A stretch of DNA of 64,000 bases from Rhodococcus sp. KBS0724 (lineage in GTDB: Bacteria; Actinomycetota; Actinomycetes; Mycobacteriales; Mycobacteriaceae): contig NZ_VCBX02000001.1 in NCBI RefSeq assembly GCF_005938745.2, positions 4,850,501-4,914,500 of the forward strand. The letters are read 5' to 3'. Within the stretch, counting starts at the first letter, position 1. The number at the start of each line of letters is the position of its first letter. Both the position numbers and the translations under genes were made by a program. Below, piece after piece: positions 54,307-63,519 of this stretch. The notes beneath the pieces are model-generated. The model made no database searches, was not told the origin of the DNA, and saw only the letters and a program-made list of their open reading frames with translations.

Positions 54307-55256
54307 CAAGCACTCACCACCAATTCACCGCCCATTTCTGTGTCGAGCTTCCGCAGAATCAGACCCTCGCGCAATGCCCACGGACAAATTTCGAGTTCGT
54401 CCACTCCGAGCGCTCGCATGGCTGCTTCTGCGATGAGTGCGCCGGCCACAATCTGCTGCGACCGATCTGCACTCACTCCTTCCAATTCTGCACGGTCTGA
54501 CGCCGTCATCCTGGATATGAAGGCTATGAGTTGCCTGAGTCCGCTGGCCGTCAGGGTCCGTTTGGCACGTGGCCCGGCTGCTGATGGGGCTGCGCCGGTG
54601 AGCCTGGCCAGGGAGCGGAAGGTCTTCGAGGTGCCGACGGTCCGGTCCCACTCGCCGGCTGCGCGGAGTTCTTTGGCTGGTCCGAGCAGTTCTGCGTCCA
54701 ACCAGTCGCGGAGTACGGCGACGCGTCGCTTGCCGGGCGGGTCGGCTTGGAGCCAGTCGCGGGTGAGTCGGCCTGCGCCGAGTTGGAGTGAGAACGCGAC
54801 GTCGGGATCCTCGTCGCCGCCTGCGGTGAGTTCGAGCGATCCTCCACCGATGTCGAGGTTCAGGATGCGTCCGGCGCTCCAGCCGTACCAACGGCGGACT
54901 GCGAGGAAGGTCAATCGGGCTTCGTCGACACCGGAGAGCACCTCGAGCCCTACGCCCGTCTCGGCGCGCACGCGGGCGAGCACGGCTTCGGAATTGTTGG
55001 CATCACGCACGGCGGAGGTGGCAAACGCCATCATTTCCTCACATCCGGACGTTTTGGCGATACCGGCGAATTCCCCGACCGTGGAGACCAGTCGATCGGC
55101 TCCGACGACGGTGATATCTCCGCGGTCGTCGGTGTTTTCCGCCAGCCTCAAAGTCGCCTTGGTGGAGCTCATGGGTGTTGGGTGGCCGCCACGGTGGGCG
55201 TCCACTACCAGTAGATGAACGGTGTTGCTTCCGACGTCGAGTACCCCTAGTCGCAC
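54306..55256 (-). CDS. ppx: Ppx/GppA-type exopolyphosphatase
   Basis: Predicted 316 residues from GTG 55256. The actin-like ATPase fold motifs are [17 protein letters not shown] (phosphate 1), [14 protein letters not shown], and [16 protein letters not shown] (phosphate 2). Short exopolyphosphatases of this type lack the C-terminal HD domain. M. tuberculosis Ppx1 (Rv0496) is the match; it cuts short-chain polyphosphate. Coupled to the Rv0497-like gene. Confidence 0.92.
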   Translation of the reverse strand: MRLGVLDVGSNTVHLLVVDAHRGGHPTPMSSTKATLRLAENTDDRGDITVVGADRLVSTVGEFAGIAKTSGCEEMMAFATSAVRDANNSEAVLARVRAETGVGLEVLSGVDEARLTFLAVRRWYGWSAGRILNLDIGGGSLELTAGGDEDPDVAFSLQLGAGRLTRDWLQADPPGKRRVAVLRDWLDAELLGPAKELRAAGEWDRTVGTSKTFRSLARLTGAAPSAAGPRAKRTLTASGLRQLIAFISRMTASDRAELEGVSADRSQQIVAGALIAEAAMRALGVDELEICPWALREGLILRKLDTEMGGELVVSA

Positions 55257-55289
55257 ATCGCCACGTTACTGGGTCTACGGTCTGCCCTT

Positions 55290-56108
55290 GTGACAGCAGG
55301 TAACCCAGACCGGTCCCACAAGATGACTCCTAGCCCCGAGGTCGACCTCGATTTCCCTCGCGAGTGGGTCGAATTTGTCGACCCCGACAACTCCGAACAC
55401 CTCATCGCCGCTGATATGACGTGGCTGCTCTCGCACTGGACCTGCGTGTTCGGCACTCCGGCATGCCAGGGCATTCTCAGCGACCGCCCAGACGACGGAT
55501 GCTGCTCGCACGGCGCGTTTCTCTCCGATCAAGAGGATCAGGACAAGCTCGATGCGTCAGTGAAACTGCTCACAGCCGAGGACTGGCAGTTCATGGAGAA
55601 GGGTCTCGGCAAGAAGGGCTACGTCGAGGAAGACGACCTCGAGGACGAGCCGGCTCTGCGGACTCGCCGCTACAAGGGTGCGTGCATTTTCCTCAACCGG
55701 CCGGGTTTTGCGGGCGGTCAGGGCTGTGCGCTTCACTCCATGGCTCTCAAGAAGGGCATCGAGCCACTCGAGGTGAAGCCGGACGTGTGCTGGCAGCTTC
55801 CGATCCGCCGTACCCAGGACTGGGTGGACCGGCCGGACGGGGTGCAGATCCTCAAGACCACGATCACCGAATACGACCGTCGCGGCTGGGGCGAGGGCGG
55901 CGACGACCTGTCCTGGTACTGCTCGGGATCACCCGACGCTCATGTCGGCCAGAAACAGGTCTGGCAGTCGTATGCCCCCGAACTGACGGAGCTACTCGGT
56001 AAGGCTGTTTACGACGAGCTGGCTCGCCTCTGTAGGCGTCGGGCAGGGCTCGGGCTTATAGCAGTCCACCCGGCAACCACGATCGCTCAGAACAAAGCTC
56101 AGGCGTAA
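55290..56108 (+). CDS. Conserved Cys-rich protein (Rv0495c-like, DUF3109-type)
   Basis: Predicted 272 residues from GTG 55290; ATG 55323 is an alternative. Conserved cysteines occur in two clusters: [10 protein letters not shown] and GCCSHGAF near residues 50-75, and CIFLNR, GCALHS and VCWQLP near 130-170. This pattern resembles DUF3109/putative metal-chelating proteins. It is highly conserved in mycolata beside ppx. Iron-sulfur or zinc binding is inferred. It is divergent from ppx. Confidence 0.8.
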   Translation: MTAGNPDRSHKMTPSPEVDLDFPREWVEFVDPDNSEHLIAADMTWLLSHWTCVFGTPACQGILSDRPDDGCCSHGAFLSDQEDQDKLDASVKLLTAEDWQFMEKGLGKKGYVEEDDLEDEPALRTRRYKGACIFLNRPGFAGGQGCALHSMALKKGIEPLEVKPDVCWQLPIRRTQDWVDRPDGVQILKTTITEYDRRGWGEGGDDLSWYCSGSPDAHVGQKQVWQSYAPELTELLGKAVYDELARLCRRRAGLGLIAVHPATTIAQNKAQA

Positions 56109-56114
56109 AAACGA

Positions 56115-56149
56115 GTTCAGCCGCCCACGCACTGCGTGGGCGGCTGAAC
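56115..56149. terminator. 16-bp hairpin between convergent Rv0495c-like and regX3 genes
   Basis: Arms 56115-56130 and 56134-56149 are exact reverse complements with an ACT loop, 6 bases after one stop and 15 before the other. TTCTTC follows on the right and TAAAAAC stands on the left, so it can stop transcription from both sides. Confidence 0.85.
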
Positions 56150-56164
56150 TTCTTCGGAAGTTTC

Positions 56165-56854
56165 TCAGGCTTCGAGCTTGTATCCCAGACCGCGCACCGT
56201 CACGAGATGTTCCGGCTTGGCCGGGTCGGCTTCGATCTTGGAACGTAGCCGCTTCACGTGCACGTCAAGGGTTTTGGTGTCGCCGACGTAGTCCGCTCCC
56301 CACACGCGATCGATCAGCTGGCCGCGGGTGAGCACGCGCCCGGAGTTGCGGAGCAGGTACTCGAGAAGATCGAACTCCTTGAGCGGCAACGTGATCGGAT
56401 TCCCGCCCACCTGGACGACGTGACGTTCGACGTCCATACGGACCGGTCCGGCTTCGAGCACACCGTTGTCCGAAGCCAGGTCTGCCTCGTTCTCGATGCC
56501 GCGGCGCAGGACGGCCCGGATCCGGGCGATGAGTTCGCGGGCCGAGTACGGCTTGGTCACGTAGTCGTCCGCACCGAGTTCCAGACCGACAACCTTGTCG
56601 ATCTCGCTGTCACGTGCGGTCACCATGATGACGGGCACACCGGAACGAGTGCGCAACGCCTTGCACACGTCGGTACCGCTCATACCGGGCAGCATGAGGT
56701 CCAGCAGGACGATATCTGCGCCGGAACGATCGAATTCCGCCAACGCCGACGGTCCGTCGTTGACGATGGTGGTCTCGAACCCTTCCTTGCGGAGCAGGAA
56801 CGCCAGCGGATCCGCCAACGACTCCTCGTCCTCCACGATCAGCACCCTCGTCAT
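56165..56854 (-). CDS. regX3: Response regulator RegX3 (phosphate limitation)
   Basis: Predicted 229 residues, OmpR/PhoB class. The receiver has the acidic pair in [11 protein letters not shown] (about residue 8-10), phosphorylated Asp in VLLDLMLPG (about 52) and the conserved Lys in [17 protein letters not shown]. The C-terminal winged helix includes [31 protein letters not shown]. SenX3-RegX3 responds to phosphate starvation in mycobacteria. The start overlaps senX3 (ATGA). Confidence 0.95.
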   Translation of the reverse strand: MTRVLIVEDEESLADPLAFLLRKEGFETTIVNDGPSALAEFDRSGADIVLLDLMLPGMSGTDVCKALRTRSGVPVIMVTARDSEIDKVVGLELGADDYVTKPYSARELIARIRAVLRRGIENEADLASDNGVLEAGPVRMDVERHVVQVGGNPITLPLKEFDLLEYLLRNSGRVLTRGQLIDRVWGADYVGDTKTLDVHVKRLRSKIEADPAKPEHLVTVRGLGYKLEA

Positions 56855-58107
56855 CGTTTGGCCTCCATGCCTGTGTCTTTACTGCCTGAGTCTCGTCTAC
56901 CGCTTCGCCCGGAACCGATGGTTCCCGCGTCGCCGTCGTCGAGGTCGTCGGTCTCCTCCACATGCGCTGGTATCTGCAAGGTGAAGGTGGACCCGGTTCC
57001 TGGTTTGCTCCATACGTCGATGGAGCCGTTGTGGTTGGCCGCAACATGTTTGACGATCGCGAGTCCCAGTCCGGTGCCTCCGGTCTGGCGCGATCGAGCT
57101 TTGTCGACGCGGAAGAATCGCTCGAATACGCGTTCCTGGTCGGCTTTTGCGATTCCCTCGCCGCGGTCGGTCACGGCGATGGCGACGTTTCCGCCGCGCA
57201 TCGAGCGGCTGACCGACACCGGAGAACCCTTGGGCGAGTATGCAATCGCATTTTCAATGAGGTTGGACAGTGCGGTCACGAGCAAGGTCTGATCGCCCAG
57301 CACCTCCAACCCACTCGGATGATCGGTGGTGACGGTGATCTCGGCAGCCTCGGCCGACAGCCTCGATCGCGACAATGCTTCGGAAACAACGGTATCCACG
57401 TCCACGACATCGAGGTCGGGAAGTTTCTCCGCCCCCTGCAGCCGCGAGAGCGCGATCAATTCCGTGACCATCTTACCGAGGCGAATCGACTCGCTGTGCA
57501 CTCGTTCTCCGAAGTGCCGCACCGATTCCGGATCATCCGCGGATTCGAGCAACGCCTCCGCGAGCAAGCTCATGGCCCCGACCGGGGTCTTGAGTTCGTG
57601 ACTGACATTCGCAACGAAGTCGCGTCTCGTCGCCTCCATCCGAACCTGCTCGGAATCGTCATCGGCGAACAGGACGACGAAGTTTCGCTCGTCCTTACTG
57701 AGCAAACGCGCAACCCCACGGACCGCGATCTTGTCGCGTCCCCGTTGCGTAGTTGTTGCCGTCAGATCTACTTCGACGGATTGACCGGTCTCGAGAACCT
57801 TCAGGGCCGCCTGCCATGCCCGCTCGTCGACGCGGCGATTCTTGACCAGCCCCAACTCTTCCGCGCGAGGGTTGAAGAGCACCACGTCGTGATAACCGTC
57901 GACAACGGCGATGCCACTCTCCGACGCCAGAACGATCAGGTCCAGGACCTGAGACATGGTGAGCCCCGTCTGTTCTGCAGCCCGTTCCCGGTGCCGTGAA
58001 CTCAGCCTCGGAATCAGCACACCTCCGACGAGGTATCCGATCAAGCCGCCGATCACGATCAGCAGCACTGCAGTTGCGACACTCACGGCGTAATCGTACG
58101 TTCGCAC
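56851..58107 (-). CDS. senX3: Sensor histidine kinase SenX3
   Basis: Predicted 418 residues. One or two N-terminal transmembrane helices (about 8-33), a PAS-like domain ([27 protein letters not shown]), then the H-box [14 protein letters not shown] (about 168-181) and the ATP-binding [33 protein letters not shown] and [13 protein letters not shown]. The acidic, Gly-rich tail is long. It phosphorylates RegX3. It is transcribed leftward from the region following the gpmA hairpin. Confidence 0.95.
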   Translation of the reverse strand: MRTYDYAVSVATAVLLIVIGGLIGYLVGGVLIPRLSSRHRERAAEQTGLTMSQVLDLIVLASESGIAVVDGYHDVVLFNPRAEELGLVKNRRVDERAWQAALKVLETGQSVEVDLTATTTQRGRDKIAVRGVARLLSKDERNFVVLFADDDSEQVRMEATRRDFVANVSHELKTPVGAMSLLAEALLESADDPESVRHFGERVHSESIRLGKMVTELIALSRLQGAEKLPDLDVVDVDTVVSEALSRSRLSAEAAEITVTTDHPSGLEVLGDQTLLVTALSNLIENAIAYSPKGSPVSVSRSMRGGNVAIAVTDRGEGIAKADQERVFERFFRVDKARSRQTGGTGLGLAIVKHVAANHNGSIDVWSKPGTGSTFTLQIPAHVEETDDLDDGDAGTIGSGRSGRRDSGSKDTGMEAKR

Positions 58108-58194
58108 GTCGGGTGGGTTACGGCGGGTTCGAGCATTTCCGCCCGCGTCATCCGCCCGGCGGGCGGCGTTGGCGCCCTGTTCACCTGCCGTTTG

Positions 58195-58231
58195 CCGGAG
58201 CCCCTCGAACCAGCAGTTCGAGGGGCTCCGG
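58195..58231 (-). terminator. 15-bp hairpin between gpmA and senX3
   Basis: Arms 58195-58209 and 58217-58231 are exact reverse complements with a 7-base loop, 18 bases after the gpmA stop. There is no U tract. It may end the gpmA transcript before the senX3 promoter, which must lie between it and 58107. Confidence 0.7.
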
Positions 58232-58248
58232 AGGTAACCATGTGCGCG

Positions 58249-58995
58249 TTACTTCGCGCCCTGATTTGCCACCGCGGCGGCGCCTGCTGCGGCCGCCTCG
58301 GGGTCGAGGTAGGTGCCGCCCGGGTTGAGCGGCTGCAGGTTCTCGTCGAGGTCGTACCGCAGCGGGATACCCGTCGGGATGTTGAGGCCCGCGATGTCCT
58401 CGTCGGAAATACCGTCGAGGTGCTTGACCAATGCGCGTAGCGAATTGCCGTGAGCGGTGACCAGAACGTTCTTGCCTGCGAGCAGGTCCTGGGAGATCGT
58501 GTCTTCCCAGTACGGGATCAACCGCTTGACTACGTCGAGCAGGCACTCGGTCAACGGAACCTCGTCGAGGTTTGCGTAACGAGGATCGGTGTCCTGGCTG
58601 TATTCGCTACCGGCTTCGATGGCCGGCGGCGGGGTGTCGTAGCTACGACGCCACAGCATGAACTGCTCGTTGCCGTACTCCTCTTTGGTCTGGGCCTTGT
58701 TCTTGCCCTGCAGAGCGCCGTAGTGACGCTCGTTGAGGCGCCAGTCGCGGACGACGGGGATCCAGTGGCGATCGGCCGCATCGAGCGCGAGATTGGCGGT
58801 GCTGATCGCGCGGCGAAGCAGCGAGGTGTAGAGGACGTCGGGCAGCAGGCCGTGCTCGGCGAGCAGTTCGCCGGCGCGCTTGCCTTCGGCCATGCCCTTG
58901 TCGGTCAGGTGTACGTCCACCCAGCCGGTGAACAGATTGAGTGCATTCCATTCGCTCTCGCCGTGGCGAAGCAGGACCAGTGTTCCGATACTCAT
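58249..58995 (-). CDS. gpmA: 2,3-bisphosphoglycerate-dependent phosphoglycerate mutase
   Basis: Predicted 248 residues from ATG 58995 ([14 protein letters not shown]). Catalytic His is in [40 protein letters not shown] and [15 protein letters not shown] are signatures of the glycolytic dPGM. Start choice: AGGA is 8 bases upstream of 58995; an earlier ATG (59004, MNGM) lies within the loop of the palindrome. The start codon sits in the stem of a 17-bp inverted repeat, so initiation may be structure-controlled. The Ala-rich tail is slightly long. Confidence 0.93.
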   Translation of the reverse strand: MSIGTLVLLRHGESEWNALNLFTGWVDVHLTDKGMAEGKRAGELLAEHGLLPDVLYTSLLRRAISTANLALDAADRHWIPVVRDWRLNERHYGALQGKNKAQTKEEYGNEQFMLWRRSYDTPPPAIEAGSEYSQDTDPRYANLDEVPLTECLLDVVKRLIPYWEDTISQDLLAGKNVLVTAHGNSLRALVKHLDGISDEDIAGLNIPTGIPLRYDLDENLQPLNPGGTYLDPEAAAAGAAAVANQGAK

Positions 58996-59024
58996 GCCGT
59001 TCATCCTGGCATGAGTATCGGAAC
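58982..59024 (-). promoter_or_regulatory. 17-bp palindrome over the gpmA start codon
   Basis: Arms 58982-58998 and 59008-59024 are exact reverse complements with a 9-base spacer. In the leftward mRNA the loop carries AGGAUGAAC (the likely Shine-Dalgarno AGGA), and the downstream arm carries GGCAUGAGUAUCGGAAC, which holds the start AUG and the next four codons. The AUG would be paired in the stem. The upstream arm lies outside the protein. Confidence 0.85.
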
Positions 59025-59032
59025 CCGTCTTG

Positions 59033-59100
59033 ATCAACCCTGTGCCGAAATCAACCCTGCGTCGAAATCAACCCTGCATCGAAATCAGCTGTGCGCTGCT
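59033..59100. repeat. Four 17-bp tandem repeats covering the acyl-CoA ligase stop codon
   Basis: ATCAACCCTG(TG/CG/CA)(C/T)CGAA units lie at 59033-59049, 59050-59066 and 59067-59083; a fourth, more divergent one at 59084-59100 contains the stop codon (59085-59087) of the ligase gene. They fill the gap to the gpmA palindrome. Confidence 0.9.
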
Positions 59101-60686
59101 TCTGCGGTCCGCAGATCCTTGCGGAGGATCTTTCCGGCTGCCGACTTGGGGACGGTGCTGATGAAGGCGACCTTGCGAACCTTCTTGTGCGGTGAGACGC
59201 GCTCGGCGACAAACGCGATGACGTCGGCCTCGGACAACGTGGCACCATCCTGCAGGACGACAAACGCCTTCGGCACCTCCTCGCCCTCGTCGTCGAGGAC
59301 TCCGATGACGGCGGCGTCGGCGATCTGGGGGTGAGTGAGCAGCAGAGCTTCGAGTTCTGCCGGCGGCACCTGGTAGCCCTTGTATTTGATCAGTTCCTTG
59401 AGACGGTCGACGATGGTGACGACACCTTCGGCGTCGACGGTCGCAATGTCGCCGGTACGCAGGTAACCGTCGGCGTCGAGGGTGTCTTTGGTGGCCTGCT
59501 CGTTTCCGAGGTACCCGGCCATGATGTTGGGGCCCTTGCACCACAGCTCACCGGGCGCGCTGACCTCGCCGGAACCGACGGCCGGGTACGCGACCTCTTC
59601 ACCGGTGCCCGGATCGACGAGCTTGCATTCCATGTTCGCGATGGTGGGGCCGCACGAGTCGAGTGCGATGTCGTCGCGGTCGAACGGAATCGCGTGGCTG
59701 ACGGGGCTCATCTCGGACATTCCGTAGCCCTGACGGACGCGGCAGTTCAGACGCTCGGCGACGGCCTTGCCGAGTGCGGCGTCGAGCGGAGCGGCGCCGG
59801 AGAAGATGGTGTGCACGCTCGACAGGTCGTACTGGTCGACCAGCGGATGCTTGGCCAACGCGACGGCGACAGGCGGGGCGACAAAGATGTACGTCGACTT
59901 CTGCTCGGCGACAATCCGCAGGAACTCCACGAGATCGAACTTCGGCATCGTGATCAGGCTCGCGCGTGCGTAGAGCGCAGCGTTGAGCAGCACCGTCATG
60001 CCGTAGATGTGGAAGAACGGCAGGACAGCGAGGATCTTGTCGTCGGCACCGATGCCCATCCGCGGCATGATCTGGCAGACGTTGGCGACCAGGTTGCGGT
60101 GGGTGAGCATGACGCCCTTGGGGCGCCCGGTGGTGCCGGACGAGTACGGCAGCACGGCGAGTTGGGTGGCCGGATCGAAGGACACGTCCGGTGCCTGTGC
60201 TCCTTCGCCGAGCAGATCGCGCAACGAGAGGTGGCCTTCGGCGCCGTCGAGGACGAAGACGTTCTCGGCCGGGATACCGACCTGATCGGCTGCGACCTTC
60301 GCTTGCGGAAGCAGCGGCGAGACCGTGAAGAGGAACGTGGCCTTCGAGTCGGTGAGCTGCTTGGCAATGTCCTCGGCGGTGTAGAGCGCGTTGATCGTGG
60401 TCGCGACACCACCGGCGCGCAGGATGCCGTGGAAGACGGAACCGAACGCCGGAACATTCGGTGAATGCAGGGCGACAACATCCCCCACCGCGAGTCCGCG
60501 CGCGGCGAGGGCTCCTGCGACGCCGTTGATCTGTGCGATCAGCGATGCGTATGTGGTGACTGCGCCCGAGCTACCTTCGACGAATGCCGTCTTGTCGAGG
60601 TCTGCGGGGTCGACGTTTCCGAACAGGAAGTCGTAGACGCTGAGGTTGGGGATTTCAACGTCGGGGAACGGACTCTTGAAGCTCAA
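59085..60686 (-). CDS. Acyl-CoA ligase (AMP-dependent synthetase; 4-coumarate-CoA ligase-like)
   Basis: Predicted 533 residues from TTG 60686, 6 bases after GAGGAG. ANL-superfamily motifs: YSSGTTGRPKGVMLTHRN (P-loop), QGYGMSEMSP, YLRTGDIATVDAEGVVTIVDRLKELIKYKG and the adenylation lysine in KSAAGKILRKDL near the end. It activates a carboxylic acid as acyl-AMP and then acyl-CoA; the 4CL-like order suggests an aromatic or medium-chain fatty acid. It lies between gpmA and the YbjN gene, where M. tuberculosis has another gene. Confidence 0.9.
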   Translation of the reverse strand: MSFKSPFPDVEIPNLSVYDFLFGNVDPADLDKTAFVEGSSGAVTTYASLIAQINGVAGALAARGLAVGDVVALHSPNVPAFGSVFHGILRAGGVATTINALYTAEDIAKQLTDSKATFLFTVSPLLPQAKVAADQVGIPAENVFVLDGAEGHLSLRDLLGEGAQAPDVSFDPATQLAVLPYSSGTTGRPKGVMLTHRNLVANVCQIMPRMGIGADDKILAVLPFFHIYGMTVLLNAALYARASLITMPKFDLVEFLRIVAEQKSTYIFVAPPVAVALAKHPLVDQYDLSSVHTIFSGAAPLDAALGKAVAERLNCRVRQGYGMSEMSPVSHAIPFDRDDIALDSCGPTIANMECKLVDPGTGEEVAYPAVGSGEVSAPGELWCKGPNIMAGYLGNEQATKDTLDADGYLRTGDIATVDAEGVVTIVDRLKELIKYKGYQVPPAELEALLLTHPQIADAAVIGVLDDEGEEVPKAFVVLQDGATLSEADVIAFVAERVSPHKKVRKVAFISTVPKSAAGKILRKDLRTAEAAHS

Positions 60687-60826
60687 CGGTGCTCCTCGAA
60701 AGGTTGCGCGGCGGGGTGGTGTGACCAACTTACTGTGACTGACGGGAACAGCATTATCCCGTGACGACAGTCACAAGCAAAGATCACTTTACGTGACACA
60801 TCCGCGATGTGTCTCACCCCCGCGGG

Positions 60827-61324
60827 TCAGCTCTGCGCGGGCTCTTCCTCGATGAGGTGCTTGAACGGTTGCAGATTCGCCAGCGACTCCCCCCGCGACA
60901 CGCGCCACGCCCACTCACGCTTGATGGACGACGAGAAACCGAGTTCGAGGATGACGTTGAAATCTCCGTCCGCAGCCTCGAGAACCTGGCCGAGCACTCG
61001 ATCGAGTTCGTCACCGGTCACCGCATGCTCGGAGATCTTGCCGACGAGATAGATGTCCCCGACCTTGTCGAGCGTGTACGCCACCCCGTACAGGCGACGG
61101 TTCCGCTTGAGCAGGAACTTGTAGACACCCTCGAAGTTCTCGTCGACCTTGCGGCACACAAATGCTTCGACCCGCACGCCGTGGTTCCCGACGGTCAGCA
61201 AGGTCGACGTCTTGAGTTTGTGCTCACCGGGAAGTTCGACGATGAAATGGGTGCCGTCGCGCTTCGTGAATTCGAGTTCACGCTCGGTGAGGGCTTGTTC
61301 GATCGTGTCGGAAACACTGCTCAT
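60827..61324 (-). CDS. YbjN-domain protein (Rv0487-like)
   Basis: Predicted 165 residues from ATG 61324, overlapping the mshA stop (ATGA), with GGAGG upstream. The fold is like type III secretion chaperones: [63 protein letters not shown] strands, then a helical tail. It is always next to mshA in mycolata. Function in protein-protein interaction is presumed. The C-terminal [18 protein letters not shown] is typical. Confidence 0.85.
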   Translation of the reverse strand: MSSVSDTIEQALTERELEFTKRDGTHFIVELPGEHKLKTSTLLTVGNHGVRVEAFVCRKVDENFEGVYKFLLKRNRRLYGVAYTLDKVGDIYLVGKISEHAVTGDELDRVLGQVLEAADGDFNVILELGFSSSIKREWAWRVSRGESLANLQPFKHLIEEEPAQS

Positions 61325-62658
61325 GTACGCACTCCTCCGGTCCGTCGCAGACGCCACAGTCCCCGCGCGCGGCGGGGCGAGAAGTCACTGGGACCGGTTC
61401 CGTTGTTGTAGTTGACGGCGGCTTTGCGGTAACTCTCGAGGAGTCCGTCCGCGGTGTGTTCCCACGAAAAGTTCTCCGCGTGACGCGGAGCGCGGTCAGC
61501 GAGGGCTGCGAGACGGGCGGGTTCGGTGACCAGCGTTTCGAGAGCGCCGGCCCAATCCGCCGTCTTGTGCCCCTGCACCAGCAGACCCGTTTCACCGTTG
61601 CGGACGGCAACACCCAAACCGCCGACGTCAGCGGCGATCACGGGAGTCCCACAGGCTTGCGCCTCGATGGCCACCAGGCCAAATGATTCCGAATAGCTCG
61701 GTACCGCAACAAGATCCGACGCCCGGTACACATCGGCCAGCCGCGTCGGAGCTTGCGGCGGCAGGAAGGTCACCTGCGCCGTGATGCCGAGAGTGCGTGC
61801 CAGTTCGATCAAGACGTCCGGCTGAGCCAGGCCGGTGCCGGAAGGACCACCGACGACCAGGATGCGCAACGGCAAGCCCGGATGGCGACTGATGACTTCC
61901 GCAGCGGAACGCAGCAGGACATCGGGCGCCTTGAGCGGTTGAATGCGACCGACGAACGTCACGATGACTTCGCCGGGATTCAGGCCGAGCGACGCCCTGG
62001 CCTGATCACGATCACCTGGACGATAGAGCGTCAGATCCGCACCCGGAGCGACGACGTCGATACGCGTCGGGTCGGCCCCGTACAACTCGTGAAGAGCTTT
62101 AGCTTCGTCGGTGGTGTTGGCAACAAGTCGATCGGACTCGGCCACAACCTGTTGCTCACCGATCTGCCGAGCGGCGGGTTCGGGAGTGTCCCCCTCAGCC
62201 ATCGACAGGTTCTTGACGGCGGCAAGCGTGTGCGCGGTGTGGACGAGCGGAACACCCCAGCGGTCGCGCGCCAACCAGCCGACCTGCCCGGACAGCCAGT
62301 AGTGCGAGTGAATCAGGCTGTAGTAGCCCGGTTCACGACGTGCTTCCTCCCGCAGAACTCCGGCGACGAACGCGCAGAGCTGCGTCGGCAAATCTGTCTT
62401 GTCGAGGCCCTCGAACGGTCCGGCAGCGACGTTGCGCACCCGGACCCCCGGTGCGGCTTCGACGACGGGCGCGTCTGCCGATGACGTCGCGCGAGTGAAA
62501 ATCTCCACCTCGACACCACGTTTTGCCAACTGAATCGCGGATTGCAGGACGTAGACGTTCATCCCACCTGCATCACCGGTGCCTGGTTGCGCCAAGGGCG
62601 AGGTGTGGACCGACAGTACGGCCACCCGGCGAGGGCGCGAAATGTGCGTGGGTGTCAC
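61321..62658 (-). CDS. mshA: D-inositol-3-phosphate glycosyltransferase (mycothiol synthesis)
   Basis: Predicted 445 residues from GTG 62658; GTG 62679 is possible. It is a GT4 enzyme that joins UDP-GlcNAc to inositol-3-phosphate in the first step of mycothiol synthesis. Motifs: [26 protein letters not shown] (N-terminal, split), [25 protein letters not shown] (C-terminal E-x7-E sugar-nucleotide site), and [17 protein letters not shown]. Coupled to the YbjN gene. The window shows no other msh genes. Confidence 0.93.
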   Translation of the reverse strand: MTPTHISRPRRVAVLSVHTSPLAQPGTGDAGGMNVYVLQSAIQLAKRGVEVEIFTRATSSADAPVVEAAPGVRVRNVAAGPFEGLDKTDLPTQLCAFVAGVLREEARREPGYYSLIHSHYWLSGQVGWLARDRWGVPLVHTAHTLAAVKNLSMAEGDTPEPAARQIGEQQVVAESDRLVANTTDEAKALHELYGADPTRIDVVAPGADLTLYRPGDRDQARASLGLNPGEVIVTFVGRIQPLKAPDVLLRSAAEVISRHPGLPLRILVVGGPSGTGLAQPDVLIELARTLGITAQVTFLPPQAPTRLADVYRASDLVAVPSYSESFGLVAIEAQACGTPVIAADVGGLGVAVRNGETGLLVQGHKTADWAGALETLVTEPARLAALADRAPRHAENFSWEHTADGLLESYRKAAVNYNNGTGPSDFSPRRARGLWRLRRTGGVRT

Positions 62659-62691
62659 GGCTCCATAGTGCCCCCTCACCGGGCGCGAACT

Positions 62692-63519
62692 CTAACCGAG
62701 GCTGGAGACGAACGTTCTCACTTCGGACACGAATCGCGTCGGATCCTCCACGAACGGCCCGTGATTGCAGCCGTCCCAGTACGACGCCTGCGACTTCGGA
62801 ATGAGTTCCTCGGCGTGTTTACCTGCACTCACGTCGACAACGGAGTCCTCGGTGCCGTGCAGGACCAGCGCCGGGATGTCGAGGGAACGGAGCAATTCGT
62901 CGTGACCGACCGCACGGTTGAAAAGTGCCGCCCGCACACGCGGGCGGGTCGCGAGGCTCGCACCGAACAGAGCCTGCGATTGTGCTCCCTTGCCCTCCGG
63001 CGGGCCCGTGAGCGCGTTGCCGAAAGCGCCGAGTGCCCGAATTGCCTCACGCGGATCTTCGGACATCGCACCGGGAACAGCGCTGCGCATCGCGGCACCC
63101 ACCTTGCCGCCCTTCTCGCCGCGTCCGATGCTCGTGATCGCTCCGACCAGGACAATGCCTGCCACCGCGTCGGTTCCGTGTGCTGCCAGGTAATCGCAGA
63201 TCACCAGTCCGCCGTACGACCACCCGAGCAGCACGGCGTTCTCGGTGATGCCCTCGGCGGCCAGGACAGCGGCAACGTCGCCGGCCCAGTTCGCACTGTT
63301 GTCGTAGCCGGCTTCGGGGGCGTCGGAGTATCCGTGGCCGCGTAAATCGACGGCGATCAACCGGTGCGAGGCTGCCAGCTCACTCAGAACCTGGTCACCC
63401 CAGCACTGTGCGGACTGCGCCCAGCCGTGGAGCAGGACCAGCGGGGTTGCTTCCGGGGTTCCCGTTAGTCGGTAGACGATGGACGTGCCGTCGACGCTGA
63501 CGGCTTCACGAATAGACAT
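62692..63519 (-). CDS. Alpha/beta hydrolase
   Basis: Predicted 275 residues. The oxyanion-hole segment is LLHGWAQSAQCW (about residue 29), the nucleophile elbow is LLGWSYGGLV (about residue 98), the acid is in HGTEDSVVDV and the His in GCNHGPFVEDP. This is the classic Ser-Asp-His hydrolase arrangement. Substrate unknown. Its 5' end overlaps the 3' end of the MFS gene by 55 bases on the same strand, an unusually long overlap. Confidence 0.88.
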   Translation of the reverse strand: MSIREAVSVDGTSIVYRLTGTPEATPLVLLHGWAQSAQCWGDQVLSELAASHRLIAVDLRGHGYSDAPEAGYDNSANWAGDVAAVLAAEGITENAVLLGWSYGGLVICDYLAAHGTDAVAGIVLVGAITSIGRGEKGGKVGAAMRSAVPGAMSEDPREAIRALGAFGNALTGPPEGKGAQSQALFGASLATRPRVRAALFNRAVGHDELLRSLDIPALVLHGTEDSVVDVSAGKHAEELIPKSQASYWDGCNHGPFVEDPTRFVSEVRTFVSSLG

